The notes under the pieces: model-generated | The model's database searches: none | Told to the model about the DNA's origin: nothing | Seen by the model: only the letters and a program-made list of their open reading frames with translations | Shown: positions 1 through 6,775 of the stretch, piece by piece | How the letters are laid out: every line of letters begins with the position of its first letter | Numbering within the stretch: position 1 is the first letter of the stretch | Position numbers and translations under genes: made by a program | Assembly: GCA_030152675.1 (NCBI GenBank) | Contig: JASLIY010000191.1 | Location: 1-12,363, forward strand | Direction: 5' to 3' | Origin: Acinetobacter sp. | Lineage (GTDB): Bacteria; Pseudomonadota; Gammaproteobacteria; Pseudomonadales; Moraxellaceae | DNA length: 12,363 nt

Positions 1-63
1 GCTCAAGCCACACTAGAACGCTTTGATCAAGCAGATCAGGCCTATCAAAACCATAAAAACTGA
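1..63 (+). CDS. C-terminal end of an unidentified protein (partial)
   Basis: Frame 1 is open from the left edge and ends at a TGA at 61-63, giving about 20 residues that finish in QAYQNHKN. The tail is polar and charged (several Gln, Asp, His, Lys). This is too short to name a family. The call rests on the stop codon being followed within about 50 bases by a strong terminator hairpin. The minus strand also has one open frame over these 63 bases, so the assignment is only moderately safe. The gene would converge on the Lrp-type regulator. Confidence 0.4.
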   Translation, partial: AQATLERFDQADQAYQNHKN

Positions 64-110
64 GTGGCTATTTTGCTTTAGCTTGAGCATCACCGTTTAA
101 ACACGACTAA

Positions 111-145
111 AAAAACAGGGAGGTCATCACTGATCCCCTGTTTTT
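111..145. terminator. Bidirectional rho-independent terminator
   Basis: A perfect 10-bp inverted repeat, AAAAACAGGG (111-120) and CCCTGTTTTT (136-145), encloses a 15-base loop that can add a short inner TCA/TGA stem. There is an A-run on the left and a T-run (141-147) on the right, so it can end transcription in both directions. It sits between the forward gene ending at 63 and the minus-strand regulator ending at 176, as expected for two convergent genes. Confidence 0.85.
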
Positions 146-175
146 TTAATGTCTGAAATGACAGGGGCAATCCCC

Positions 176-673
176 CTAGCCTTTGACTTTATTTTTAAGA
201 CTCATCAGCTTGGTTTTTAGTTCAATAGGGCCTGACTCTTTGAGTACTTCCATGACCGGGTAACTTCGGGTTTCTTTAACACCTGGTAATTGCCACAGCA
301 CCTCGCCTGAGATTTTACGAAAGGCCTCCATATTCTGACAGCGAATTTTAATAAGAAAATCAAAACCGCCACTGATCATATGACACTCCACAATATCTGG
401 ATATTGCACCACCGCCTCAGAAAACTCATCCAAAACATTGGGCGTGGTTTTGTCGAGTAACACCTCAACAAAAATCACAAAACTTTTATCCAATAAATCC
501 GGATTGAGGATCGCGGCATAACCCAAGATATAGCCGTCATGCACCAGCTTCTGGACACGTGCCAAGACAGCCGTAGCAGATAAGTTCACAGCTTCCGCAA
601 GTTTGATATTTGAAATTTTTCCATCTTGTTGTAACAGTTCAAGAATTTTTAAGTCCGTACGATCTAACACCAC
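176..673 (-). CDS. Lrp/AsnC-family transcriptional regulator, probable proline-responsive activator of putA (PutR-like)
   Basis: This is a 165-residue protein of standard Lrp/AsnC length. Residues about 3-60 form the winged helix-turn-helix: it opens with LDRTDLKILELLQQDG, and the recognition region is LAEAVNLSATAVLARV at 25-40. Residues about 65-150 form the RAM/AsnC effector domain, with a version of the family's G-x-x-D-F/Y motif at SGGFDFLIKI (101-110). Lrp-family proteins act as dimers or higher oligomers and bind amino acids. In some proteobacteria a divergent Lrp-type PutR activates putA when proline is present; that role here is inferred from the head-to-head arrangement and from PutA lacking a DNA-binding domain. 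The start is GTG, not ATG. Two GTG codons are consecutive (671-673 and 668-670). The GGGAG Shine-Dalgarno at 677-681 lies 3 bases from the first and 6 from the second, so the true protein may be one residue shorter. Confidence 0.85.
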   Translation of the reverse strand: MVLDRTDLKILELLQQDGKISNIKLAEAVNLSATAVLARVQKLVHDGYILGYAAILNPDLLDKSFVIFVEVLLDKTTPNVLDEFSEAVVQYPDIVECHMISGGFDFLIKIRCQNMEAFRKISGEVLWQLPGVKETRSYPVMEVLKESGPIELKTKLMSLKNKVKG

Positions 674-694
674 TTACTCCCTATTGGCGAATTT

Positions 695-724
695 ATCACT
701 AAATATTATCCGAATTTTAGTGAT
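695..724. promoter_or_regulatory. Perfect 9-bp inverted repeat, candidate operator of the Lrp-type regulator
   Basis: ATCACTAAA (695-703) and TTTAGTGAT (716-724) are exact reverse complements separated by 12 AT-rich bases, so centre-to-centre spacing is 21 bp, about two helical turns. That geometry suits a dimeric winged-helix protein. The site lies upstream of the putA -10 candidate and overlaps the likely promoter of the regulator gene, so one bound protein could activate putA and restrain its own synthesis. The symmetry is directly visible; its use as an operator is inferred. Confidence 0.5.
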
Positions 725-766
725 TTATTCGTCATATTTTCTGTAATGATTAATTATATAAAGGCT

Positions 767-780
767 GGCGATCTCTCGCC
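767..780 (+). other. Small GC-rich hairpin in the putA leader
   Basis: GGCGA (767-771) and TCGCC (776-780) form a 5-bp stem around a TCTC tetraloop in an otherwise AT-rich region, 23 bases before the first putA ATG. If transcription starts just downstream of the TATATAAA stretch, the hairpin would be at or near the 5' end of the mRNA, where such stems can stabilise the message. It is short, so chance is possible. Confidence 0.3.
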
Positions 781-803
781 CAATATCTAAAATCAAAACG
801 TCA

Positions 804-3800
804 ATGGAACCCGACATGAACAGCATGCCTCATGACCTAAAGGATGACTCGCGCGTCGTCGAAACAAGCTATATCTCTCATTTCCAGCATAAAAATAAGT
901 TCGAACATGAGATCAATCAGGCGTGGCGCCGTTCAGAACCCGAGTGTGTATCGGAGTTGATGGCACAGCATGAGCTGCCAGATCAACTGAATCAAAAGAT
1001 CCATCAGTTGGCATTTGATCTCTCACACAGTCTACGTGAACGTAAAACAGATGCCGGTAAAGCAGGCATCGTACAGGGCTTGTTGCAAGAATTTGCCTTG
1101 TCCTCGCAAGAAGGCATCGCACTGATGTGCTTGGCTGAAGCCTTATTGCGTATTCCTGATCGCGCTACACGTGACGTTTTGATTCGTGACAAGATTAATC
1201 AAGGGAACTGGAAAGCGCATCTCGGCAATAGCCAATTGATGTTTGTCAATGCAGCCGCTTGGGGACTGATGCTGACTGGCAAATTGATGCAAACACCGCA
1301 ACAAAGCACCTTATCAGGTATGTTGACCCGACTGATTGAACGCAGTGGGCGTGGCATCATCCGTAAAGCGGTCGATGTCGCCATGCGCATGATGGGTGAG
1401 CAGTTTGTGACCGGCGAAACTATAGAAAAAGCCATCCAACATGCTGAGGTCTTAGAGGCCGAAGGCTTTCGCTATTCCTATGACATGCTTGGTGAAGCAG
1501 CAGTCACCGCAACCGATGCTGAACGTTATTTTCAAGATTATCAAAATGCCATCCATGCCATCGGTAAAGCCTCTAACAATCGTGATGTTTATGAAGGTCC
1601 CGGCATTTCGATCAAACTCTCTGCACTACATCCACGCTATCAACGTGCTCAAATCGAGCGCGTACACGGCGAACTTTATCCAAAGATCTTGGCATTGGCG
1701 GTTCTGGCCAAGCACTACAATATCGGACTGAATATCGATGCAGAGGAATCAGAACGCCTGGAACTGTCTTTGGCCTTGTTAGAACAACTGTGTTTTGAGC
1801 CACAACTTGATCAGTTCAAAGGCATTGGTTTTGTGATTCAGGCCTATCAAAAACGCTGTACCGCAGTGGTGGACTATCTCATCGACTTGGCTCAGCGCAG
1901 TCATAAACGCTTGATGATTCGTTTGGTCAAGGGAGCGTACTGGGACAGTGAGATTAAAAAAGCGCAAATTGAGGGGATGAGCGACTATCCAGTCTTTACA
2001 CGTAAAGTGCATACCGATCTCTCCTACTTGGTCTGCGCTGAAAAACTTTTGGCTGCACCTGAATATATTTACCCGCAGTTTGCCACACATAATGCGCAAA
2101 CGTTGGCGACGATTTATCATTTGGCCAAGCCGGCTGAATACTATCCCGGTCAGTATGAATTTCAATGCCTACACGGCATGGGCGAAAGCCTCTACACCCA
2201 TGTGGTCGGTGACACACAGCAAAATAAACTCGGTGTGCCCTGTCGAATCTATGCCCCAGTTGGCAAACATGAAACGCTGTTGGCTTACTTGGTCAGACGT
2301 TTGCTGGAGAATGGTGCCAACACCTCCTTTGTCAATCGTATCGCGGATAAAAATCTCGATATCGAAGCACTGATTCAGGCACCACAGCAGCAGATCTTAG
2401 ACAGTGCCGCACAAGAACAGCAACTCGGCTTGCCACATACTCAAATCCCACAACCACTCGACCTCTATCTGCCCTATCGTCGTAATGCCATCGGTTTTGA
2501 TTTAAACAACGATCAGTGTCTTGCTCAACTTGACCAAGTTGCGCAGCAACTCCGCGCTCATCAATGGCAAGCACAGCCGATGGGTCAAGGCTTAGATCAG
2601 CTCAGCCTCAGCAATGACGAGGTCATCTCGATCATCAATCCGGCACTGCATCAAGATATTGTCGGGCAGGTTTATCCTGCGCAAGCACAGCAGATTGAAC
2701 AGGCCTTGAGCAATGCCAGCCAAGCGCAGTCCCAGTGGGAAAGCCAACCCAAGCAGTTGCGTGCTGCCTGTTTAAATCGTGCTGCGGCATTGATGGAACA
2801 ACATCTGCTTGAACTCTTGGTGCTTTTAAGTCGTGAAAGTGGCAAGACCTATGCTAACGGAATAGCCGAAGTCCGCGAGGCGGTGGATTTTCTACGCTAC
2901 TATGCTGCACAGATGATTGACCTAGAAGCCGGTACAGACATTAAAGCATTGGGGCCGGTGCTGTGTATCAGCCCTTGGAATTTCCCCTTGGCGATCTTTA
3001 GTGGTCAAGTTGCGGCAGCTTTGGTGGCCGGCAATACCGTATTGGCCAAGCCGGCCGAACAAACACCCTTAGTGGCGGCACGGGCAGTTGAATTGTTCTG
3101 GCAAGCCGGCGTTCCTCGTGATGTGCTGCAGCTGTTACCTGGTGATGGTGCTACCGTGGGTGCCGCCTTGAGTGCCGATCCACGTATACAAGGCGTGATG
3201 TTTACAGGCTCAACCGAAGTCGCAAAAATCTTACAACGTGGTTTGGCACAGCGCAGCAGTCAGCAGGGCTTACCGATTCCACTGATCGCAGAAACCGGCG
3301 GTCAAAATGCCATGATCGTGGATTCATCCGCCCTCACTGAACAAGTGGTGCTAGATATCGTCAGCTCTGCCTTTGACAGTGCGGGTCAACGCTGCTCTGC
3401 CCTGCGCATCTTGTATGTGCAACAAGATTCTGCCGATGTCGTGATCAATATGCTCAAAGGCGCGATGCAGCAACTGCAACTCGGTCAGCCCAGCCAACTC
3501 TCGACCGATGTCGGCCCAGTGATTGATCAAGATGCCCAAAGCAACATCATGACCCATATTCAAGCCATGGCAGACAAAGGTTATCGCGTACATCAGTTGA
3601 TGCGTCAGCATGATCAACTGTACCCGTTGGAGCAAGGGACTTTTATTCAACCGACGTTGATCGAACTGCCGCATTTAGATGACTTAAAACGTGAAGTCTT
3701 TGGACCCGTACTGCATGTCCTGACCTATGCGCAAGGAGAATTACCCGCGCTGCTACAAGCAATCAATGCCAAAGGTTATGGTCTCACCATGGGCTTGCAT

Positions 3801-4568
3801 ACACGCATCGATGCGCATATTGCCCTCGTCACGCAACACGCACAGGTCGGCAATCTCTATATCAACCGCAATATTGTTGGCGCTGTGGTCGGGGTACAAC
3901 CGTTTGGTGGTGAAGGCTTATCCGGAACTGGACCCAAAGCGGGAGGCCCGTTGTACCTCTATCGCTTGATGCAGCATTGTAGCCAAAAACGCTTGGACCC
4001 TCCCTTTGCTGTTCAAGCTGCAGTGACTTCGACGACCGCGATAGCTCGCAATACCATCTTGCAACAGTGGCTTGATCAGGAACAGCCTGCCCTGCCACGT
4101 GCATCCGTCGCAGTCGGACAAAGCTTTGAGCTGCAAGGCCCAACAGGTGAACGTAATCTCTATCAACTCCTGCCGCGTGAACGTGTCCTTTGCACGGCGT
4201 CGACCGAACGTGATTTGATCCTTCAGCTACAAACGGTGGTGGGTATCGGCAGCCAAGCTGTGATCAGTCTGCAAGACCCAGTCGCCTTGGCCTTGTTAAA
4301 ACGTATGCCAAGTCCTGTACAACAGCAACTGGCCTATGTCGAGCAAGTCACCAGCGGTGAGTTTGATGCCGTTTTACATCAAGGTGATCACAACAGTCTG
4401 CTGCAACTGCAACAACTGATCGCAGAACGCCAAGGCGCTATTATCGGGATTAGCCATGTACCAGCCGATGCACACCGCATTGCAGTCGAGCCACTCTTGT
4501 TTGAACGTGCATTGAGTATCAATACCGCAGCTGCTGGCGGCAATGCCAGCCTGATGACCTTGGGCTAG
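804..4568 (+). CDS. putA: Bifunctional proline dehydrogenase / L-glutamate gamma-semialdehyde dehydrogenase PutA
   Basis: This 1254-residue enzyme converts proline to glutamate in two steps: FAD-dependent oxidation of proline to pyrroline-5-carboxylate, then NAD-dependent oxidation of glutamate semialdehyde. It associates with the membrane to pass electrons to quinone. The proline dehydrogenase barrel (about 220-515) shows YSYDMLGEAA (224-233), IKLSALHPRY (270-279), DAEE (312-315), RLVKGAYWD (373-381), FATHNAQ (426-432) and the substrate-binding double arginine in LVRRLLENG (496-504). The aldehyde dehydrogenase domain (about 600-1060) shows PWNFP (724-728), FTGST (800-804), the general base Glu830 in AETGGQN and the catalytic Cys864 in GQRCSAL. 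A C-terminal ALDH-superfamily domain (about 1060-1254) ends in the typical TAAAGGNASLMTLG. The N-terminal ribbon-helix-helix of E. coli PutA is absent, so this is a bifunctional long (type B) PutA that cannot repress its own gene through that domain. In-frame ATGs at 816 and 825 are alternative starts. Confidence 0.97.
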   Translation: MEPDMNSMPHDLKDDSRVVETSYISHFQHKNKFEHEINQAWRRSEPECVSELMAQHELPDQLNQKIHQLAFDLSHSLRERKTDAGKAGIVQGLLQEFALSSQEGIALMCLAEALLRIPDRATRDVLIRDKINQGNWKAHLGNSQLMFVNAAAWGLMLTGKLMQTPQQSTLSGMLTRLIERSGRGIIRKAVDVAMRMMGEQFVTGETIEKAIQHAEVLEAEGFRYSYDMLGEAAVTATDAERYFQDYQNAIHAIGKASNNRDVYEGPGISIKLSALHPRYQRAQIERVHGELYPKILALAVLAKHYNIGLNIDAEESERLELSLALLEQLCFEPQLDQFKGIGFVIQAYQKRCTAVVDYLIDLAQRSHKRLMIRLVKGAYWDSEIKKAQIEGMSDYPVFTRKVHTDLSYLVCAEKLLAAPEYIYPQFATHNAQTLATIYHLAKPAEYYPGQYEFQCLHGMGESLYTHVVGDTQQNKLGVPCRIYAPVGKHETLLAYLVRRLLENGANTSFVNRIADKNLDIEALIQAPQQQILDSAAQEQQLGLPHTQIPQPLDLYLPYRRNAIGFDLNNDQCLAQLDQVAQQLRAHQWQAQPMGQGLDQLSLSNDEVISIINPALHQDIVGQVYPAQAQQIEQALSNASQAQSQWESQPKQLRAACLNRAAALMEQHLLELLVLLSRESGKTYANGIAEVREAVDFLRYYAAQMIDLEAGTDIKALGPVLCISPWNFPLAIFSGQVAAALVAGNTVLAKPAEQTPLVAARAVELFWQAGVPRDVLQLLPGDGATVGAALSADPRIQGVMFTGSTEVAKILQRGLAQRSSQQGLPIPLIAETGGQNAMIVDSSALTEQVVLDIVSSAFDSAGQRCSALRILYVQQDSADVVINMLKGAMQQLQLGQPSQLSTDVGPVIDQDAQSNIMTHIQAMADKGYRVHQLMRQHDQLYPLEQGTFIQPTLIELPHLDDLKREVFGPVLHVLTYAQGELPALLQAINAKGYGLTMGLHTRIDAHIALVTQHAQVGNLYINRNIVGAVVGVQPFGGEGLSGTGPKAGGPLYLYRLMQHCSQKRLDPPFAVQAAVTSTTAIARNTILQQWLDQEQPALPRASVAVGQSFELQGPTGERNLYQLLPRERVLCTASTERDLILQLQTVVGIGSQAVISLQDPVALALLKRMPSPVQQQLAYVEQVTSGEFDAVLHQGDHNSLLQLQQLIAERQGAIIGISHVPADAHRIAVEPLLFERALSINTAAAGGNASLMTLG

Positions 4569-4597
4569 GTTTTTAGATTGGTGAGTTAAATGACATT

Positions 4598-4625
4598 GCG
4601 TCCTGAGTCAACTTGCTCAGGACGC
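4598..4625. terminator. Hairpin after putA, probable terminator
   Basis: GCGTCCTGAG (4598-4607) and CTCAGGACGC (4616-4625) form a perfect 10-bp GC-rich stem with an 8-base loop, 29 bases after the putA stop. The T-rich stretch begins about 5 bases later and is interrupted (CTTTCGTTTTT), so it is less classical than the other two terminators in the window. It also lies downstream of the convergent minus-strand gene ending at 4706 and may limit read-through from that side. Confidence 0.65.
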
Positions 4626-4635
4626 GAACTTTCGT

Positions 4636-4670
4636 TTTTATCTTTTATCTTTTAAATTTTATCTTTTATC
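4636..4670. repeat. Five-unit heptamer tandem repeat (TTTTATC)
   Basis: Five consecutive 7-base units run without gaps: TTTTATC at 4636, 4643, 4657 and 4664, with a degenerate middle unit TTTTAAA at 4650. It lies in the 137-base gap between putA and the convergent unknown gene, directly after the hairpin, so it may extend the T-rich tail of the terminator. A short-unit repeat of this kind can change copy number by slippage; being intergenic and downstream of both genes, such change would probably have little effect. Confidence 0.7.
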
Positions 4671-4705
4671 TGTTTTTAAGACAGATGAATGAGACCAGTC
4701 GTGCT

Positions 4706-5257
4706 TTAACGTGCGTATTGCAGCATGAGTAGATCTTCATGGACTTTAAAGTTCTGATTGAACTCTCCGACCAATTGATCGATAAACTCCTGCTTCATAT
4801 TTGGAATCAACAGCCAATACGGGTTCTCGCGTACGATAATCAGCAGCTTCAATTGATGCTGCGTCGCACAACGATGAATATGATCAAAGACAATTTCTTC
4901 AACCTGCTCATCCATCAAGATCCGCGCATTGATATAGGCATTGGCATCTGCGTCAATTTCTAAATCTTCTGCGGCAAACTCGGCAAAGACATGCTCGATG
5001 CTGGCATAAATATCGGCCTGCAATGCATCGGTATCGACGTGATATTTTTTAAAATAATAATTATATTCGATGCCGTTGTCCTCAAACTCCTTAAGTTCAA
5101 CGTAGTGCATAAACGTATGCTGCTGATTGATCCAATCATAGAGCTGATGTAAATCACCACTTGTGCTCGGAGGCAGCTGAACTTGCAATTGGGGAATAGC
5201 ATCTTGTAATAGTTGATAAATACTCTTTTTCATCGCAGCAATGGCAGTGCTATACAT
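4706..5257 (-). CDS. Uncharacterised protein, paralogue of the protein at 5377-5919
   Basis: I do not recognise this protein of up to 183 residues. It is acidic with no signal peptide or membrane segment, so probably cytosolic. It aligns along its length with the next gene upstream: an LPPS motif (28-31), an N-G pair (61-62), H-V-D (73-75), a helix with VEEIVFDHI (119-127), a hydrophobic strand LKLLIIV (136-142), then YWLLIPN (147-153) and a final helix EFIDQLVGEFNQNFK (157-171). The first ATG (5257) has no Shine-Dalgarno. Met9 (5233) is the better match to the paralogue's start (MKKSIYQLL against NKKMYRMLQ) but also lacks one. The gene follows its paralogue by 119 bases on the same strand, so cotranscription is likely. 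The tryptophan-proline-asparagine strand and absence of obvious catalytic triads give no reliable function. Confidence 0.75.
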   Translation of the reverse strand: MYSTAIAAMKKSIYQLLQDAIPQLQVQLPPSTSGDLHQLYDWINQQHTFMHYVELKEFEDNGIEYNYYFKKYHVDTDALQADIYASIEHVFAEFAAEDLEIDADANAYINARILMDEQVEEIVFDHIHRCATQHQLKLLIIVRENPYWLLIPNMKQEFIDQLVGEFNQNFKVHEDLLMLQYAR

Positions 5258-5335
5258 GGAGCATTGATCTTAAAAATTCTTGGATTAAAAAGCAAACGAT
5301 AATCCGTGAGCCATGACGAAAATTTACCTCAGCAT

Positions 5336-5365
5336 CGCAGCAAACACTGCCGGCTCTGTGCTGCG
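5336..5365. other. Inverted repeat between the two paralogous genes
   Basis: CGCAGCA (5336-5342) and TGCTGCG (5359-5365) form a 7-bp stem around a 16-base loop that itself holds the palindrome GCCGGC (5349-5354). It lies just after the stop of the upstream paralogue. No T-run follows on either strand, so it is not a normal terminator. A second, weaker pair, GGATTA (5282-5287) and TAATCC (5300-5305), lies closer to the downstream gene. They might be processing or attenuation structures, or chance. Confidence 0.3.
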
Positions 5366-5376
5366 CGTGTAGGGTG

Positions 5377-5919
5377 TTAAGTACTCCAAACCCAATTCTC
5401 CGGTTGATAATGCTCGATATTTTTATGCGCATGTTTAAATTGCTTTTCAAATAATCTGCAAAATTGATCAATCTCTTCAGCTTGATTGGGAACCGCCATC
5501 CAATGATAATCTGCCGCACAGAGCAACAGTAATTCATAATTTAAGCTTTTTAATAACTTGGATATTTCTTGCAATACAATATCGTAGACTTGACTACGCA
5601 AATCACAATGCTGCCCTATCACCTGCTTATGCTGCTCATAATGTCGAAATAAAGGCGTAATTCGCTCACGAATCAAGGCCTGTACCTGTGCCACATCAAT
5701 ATGGTGATCTTGTAGGATTGCACTGTGACTTAAGCCATTTTCATAATAATGCTGCGGATCAAGATACATCGCATAGCAACGCTCAGAACCAGATGCTTTC
5801 AAGCATAACCACTCTAAGAATATCGCATATTGGTTGCGTTGCACTGAGGGGGGCAAGGCTTGACTCAATAATTCAGGAAACCAGTGTTGCAGCATCCTAT
5901 ACATCTTTTTATTGCCCAT
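5377..5919 (-). CDS. Uncharacterised protein, paralogue of the protein at 4706-5257
   Basis: This 180-residue protein belongs to a family I do not recognise. The start is well supported: ATG at 5919 with GGAG seven bases upstream. Features shared with its neighbour are LPPS (22-25), N-G (61-62), H-I-D (73-75), VYDIVLQEI (111-119), a hydrophobic strand ELLLLCAA (129-136), HWMAVPN (139-145) and a C-terminal amphipathic helix EIDQFCRLFEKQFK (149-162). Overall identity is low but the spacing of shared residues is nearly constant, pointing to an old tandem duplication. This copy is richer in His, Gln and Cys and less acidic than its neighbour. No signal peptide or membrane segment is seen. It is transcribed away from ktrA across a 181-base gap. 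Confidence 0.78.
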   Translation of the reverse strand: MGNKKMYRMLQHWFPELLSQALPPSVQRNQYAIFLEWLCLKASGSERCYAMYLDPQHYYENGLSHSAILQDHHIDVAQVQALIRERITPLFRHYEQHKQVIGQHCDLRSQVYDIVLQEISKLLKSLNYELLLLCAADYHWMAVPNQAEEIDQFCRLFEKQFKHAHKNIEHYQPENWVWST

Positions 5920-6100
5920 GTCTTCGCTCCGTGAAGTTAAGCTTGAAATATTTGGACGTCGTGGTCGGTCAGTGCTGAATTGTGAATAGCGTCTAAATGT
6001 ATTGAAATATTAAATGACCTTTCGTGCTTCAAAACGTATCATAGGTCAAAATGCGATTATGAATACGCTTTTGAAACTCATCGAATTGTAAGGATTTTTA
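5920..6100. promoter_or_regulatory. Divergent upstream region of the paralogous pair and ktrAB
   Basis: This 181-base gap must hold the promoters of the unknown pair (minus) and ktrAB (plus). I cannot pick confident -35/-10 boxes. TAAGGA at 6089-6094, six bases before the ktrA ATG, is a clear Shine-Dalgarno. TGACCT (6015-6020) and AGGTCA (6043-6048) form a 6-bp inverted repeat with a 22-base spacer, too short to call an operator. Confidence 0.45.
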
Positions 6101-6757
6101 ATGGCTGAATTTGCTGTCATTGGTTTAGGAAGTTTTGGGGCAACCGTAGCATTGGAACTGGTTGATCTAGGTCATGATGTGATTGGCATCGATAGCATTA
6201 AGAAAAATGTTGAAGCCGTGGCCAGTCAACTGACCCATGCGGTCATTGCGGATGCAACGGATGAACACGTGCTACAAGAACTGAATGTACAGAACTGTGA
6301 TGCCGTGGTGGTGGCAATTGGCGAAGACATTGAAGCCAGTATTTTATGTGTTTTACACCTCAAAAATATGGGGGTGGAAAAAATCATGGCCAAGGCCAAA
6401 TCCAAAGCCCACCACATGATCTTAAACCATCTTGGGATCGATAAGATTATTCATCCCGAAGAAGATATGGGCGTGCGCATCGCACAGTCGCTGAGTTATC
6501 CCATGGTGCGCCGCTATATGGCACTCAATGATGAACGCTATATCGTGAAAATCGAAATTGGCGCCAGTTTAAAAGGTGTACAATTTCAGCATTTAATTGA
6601 TAATAGCGCAGAGTCTGATTTTAAAACTTTATTATTACAACGTGGCTCACATGTCATATACGACATTGCCGGCGGCACCATACTTCAAGAAAAAGATATT
6701 TTAATTGTGGAAGGACCTGTGGCCGTACTCAGAAGACTTTCATCTCGTTTCCTCTAA
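6101..6757 (+). CDS. ktrA: KtrA-type K+ uptake regulatory subunit (single RCK domain)
   Basis: This 218-residue cytosolic protein gates the K+ channel-like subunit encoded next to it. The N-terminal RCK_N Rossmann fold (about 1-120) has the nucleotide-binding loop GLGSFG (8-13), the acidic residue Asp31 at the end of the second strand that contacts the ribose, and DATDEHVLQEL (51-61). The C-terminal RCK_C/TrkA_C domain spans about 135-218. A single RCK module of this size fits KtrA; TrkA proper has two in tandem and is about twice as long. KtrA proteins form octameric rings that bind ATP/ADP or NAD(H) and control KtrB. Start and spacing are good, with TAAGGA six bases before the ATG. The gene is 18 bases ahead of ktrB, clearly one operon. 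Confidence 0.9.
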   Translation: MAEFAVIGLGSFGATVALELVDLGHDVIGIDSIKKNVEAVASQLTHAVIADATDEHVLQELNVQNCDAVVVAIGEDIEASILCVLHLKNMGVEKIMAKAKSKAHHMILNHLGIDKIIHPEEDMGVRIAQSLSYPMVRRYMALNDERYIVKIEIGASLKGVQFQHLIDNSAESDFKTLLLQRGSHVIYDIAGGTILQEKDILIVEGPVAVLRRLSSRFL

Positions 6758-6775
6758 TTCGTTTCCAATAGTCCT

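Larger units (their letters stand above)
674..803. promoter_or_regulatory. Divergent control region between the Lrp-type regulator gene and putA
   Basis: This 130-base AT-rich gap holds the promoters of both genes. For putA a TATATAAA stretch at 755-762 is a possible -10, but I see no good -35 at the right distance, which would suit an activator-dependent promoter. For the regulator, GATAAT on the minus strand (705-710) is a possible -10 lying inside the spacer of the inverted repeat at 695-724. The promoter calls are inference and not strong. putA has no clear Shine-Dalgarno before its first ATG (804); GGAA at 807-810 would serve the ATG at 816 better. Confidence 0.5.

Noticed and set aside
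804..950. Ribbon-helix-helix repressor domain at the PutA N-terminus
   Set aside because: The first about 45 residues show neither the short beta-strand nor the helix pattern of E. coli PutA; they are polar and lead directly to the helical arm region.
1779..2165. 128-codon minus-strand open frame inside putA
   Set aside because: It overlaps the most conserved part of the proline dehydrogenase domain and its composition reflects the reverse complement of those codons; nothing indicates translation.
4598..4670. CRISPR-like or mobile-element repeat after putA
   Set aside because: The repeat unit is 7 bases with no spacers, and there is no transposase, terminal inverted repeat or target duplication nearby.
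5250..5537. 95-codon minus-strand frame bridging the two paralogous genes
   Set aside because: It overlaps the end of one paralogue and the gap in another frame, has no ribosome binding site and no recognisable features.
6015..6048. TGACCT / AGGTCA inverted repeat upstream of ktrA as an operator
   Set aside because: Only 6 bp with a 22-base spacer; such pairs are common by chance in a gap of this size.
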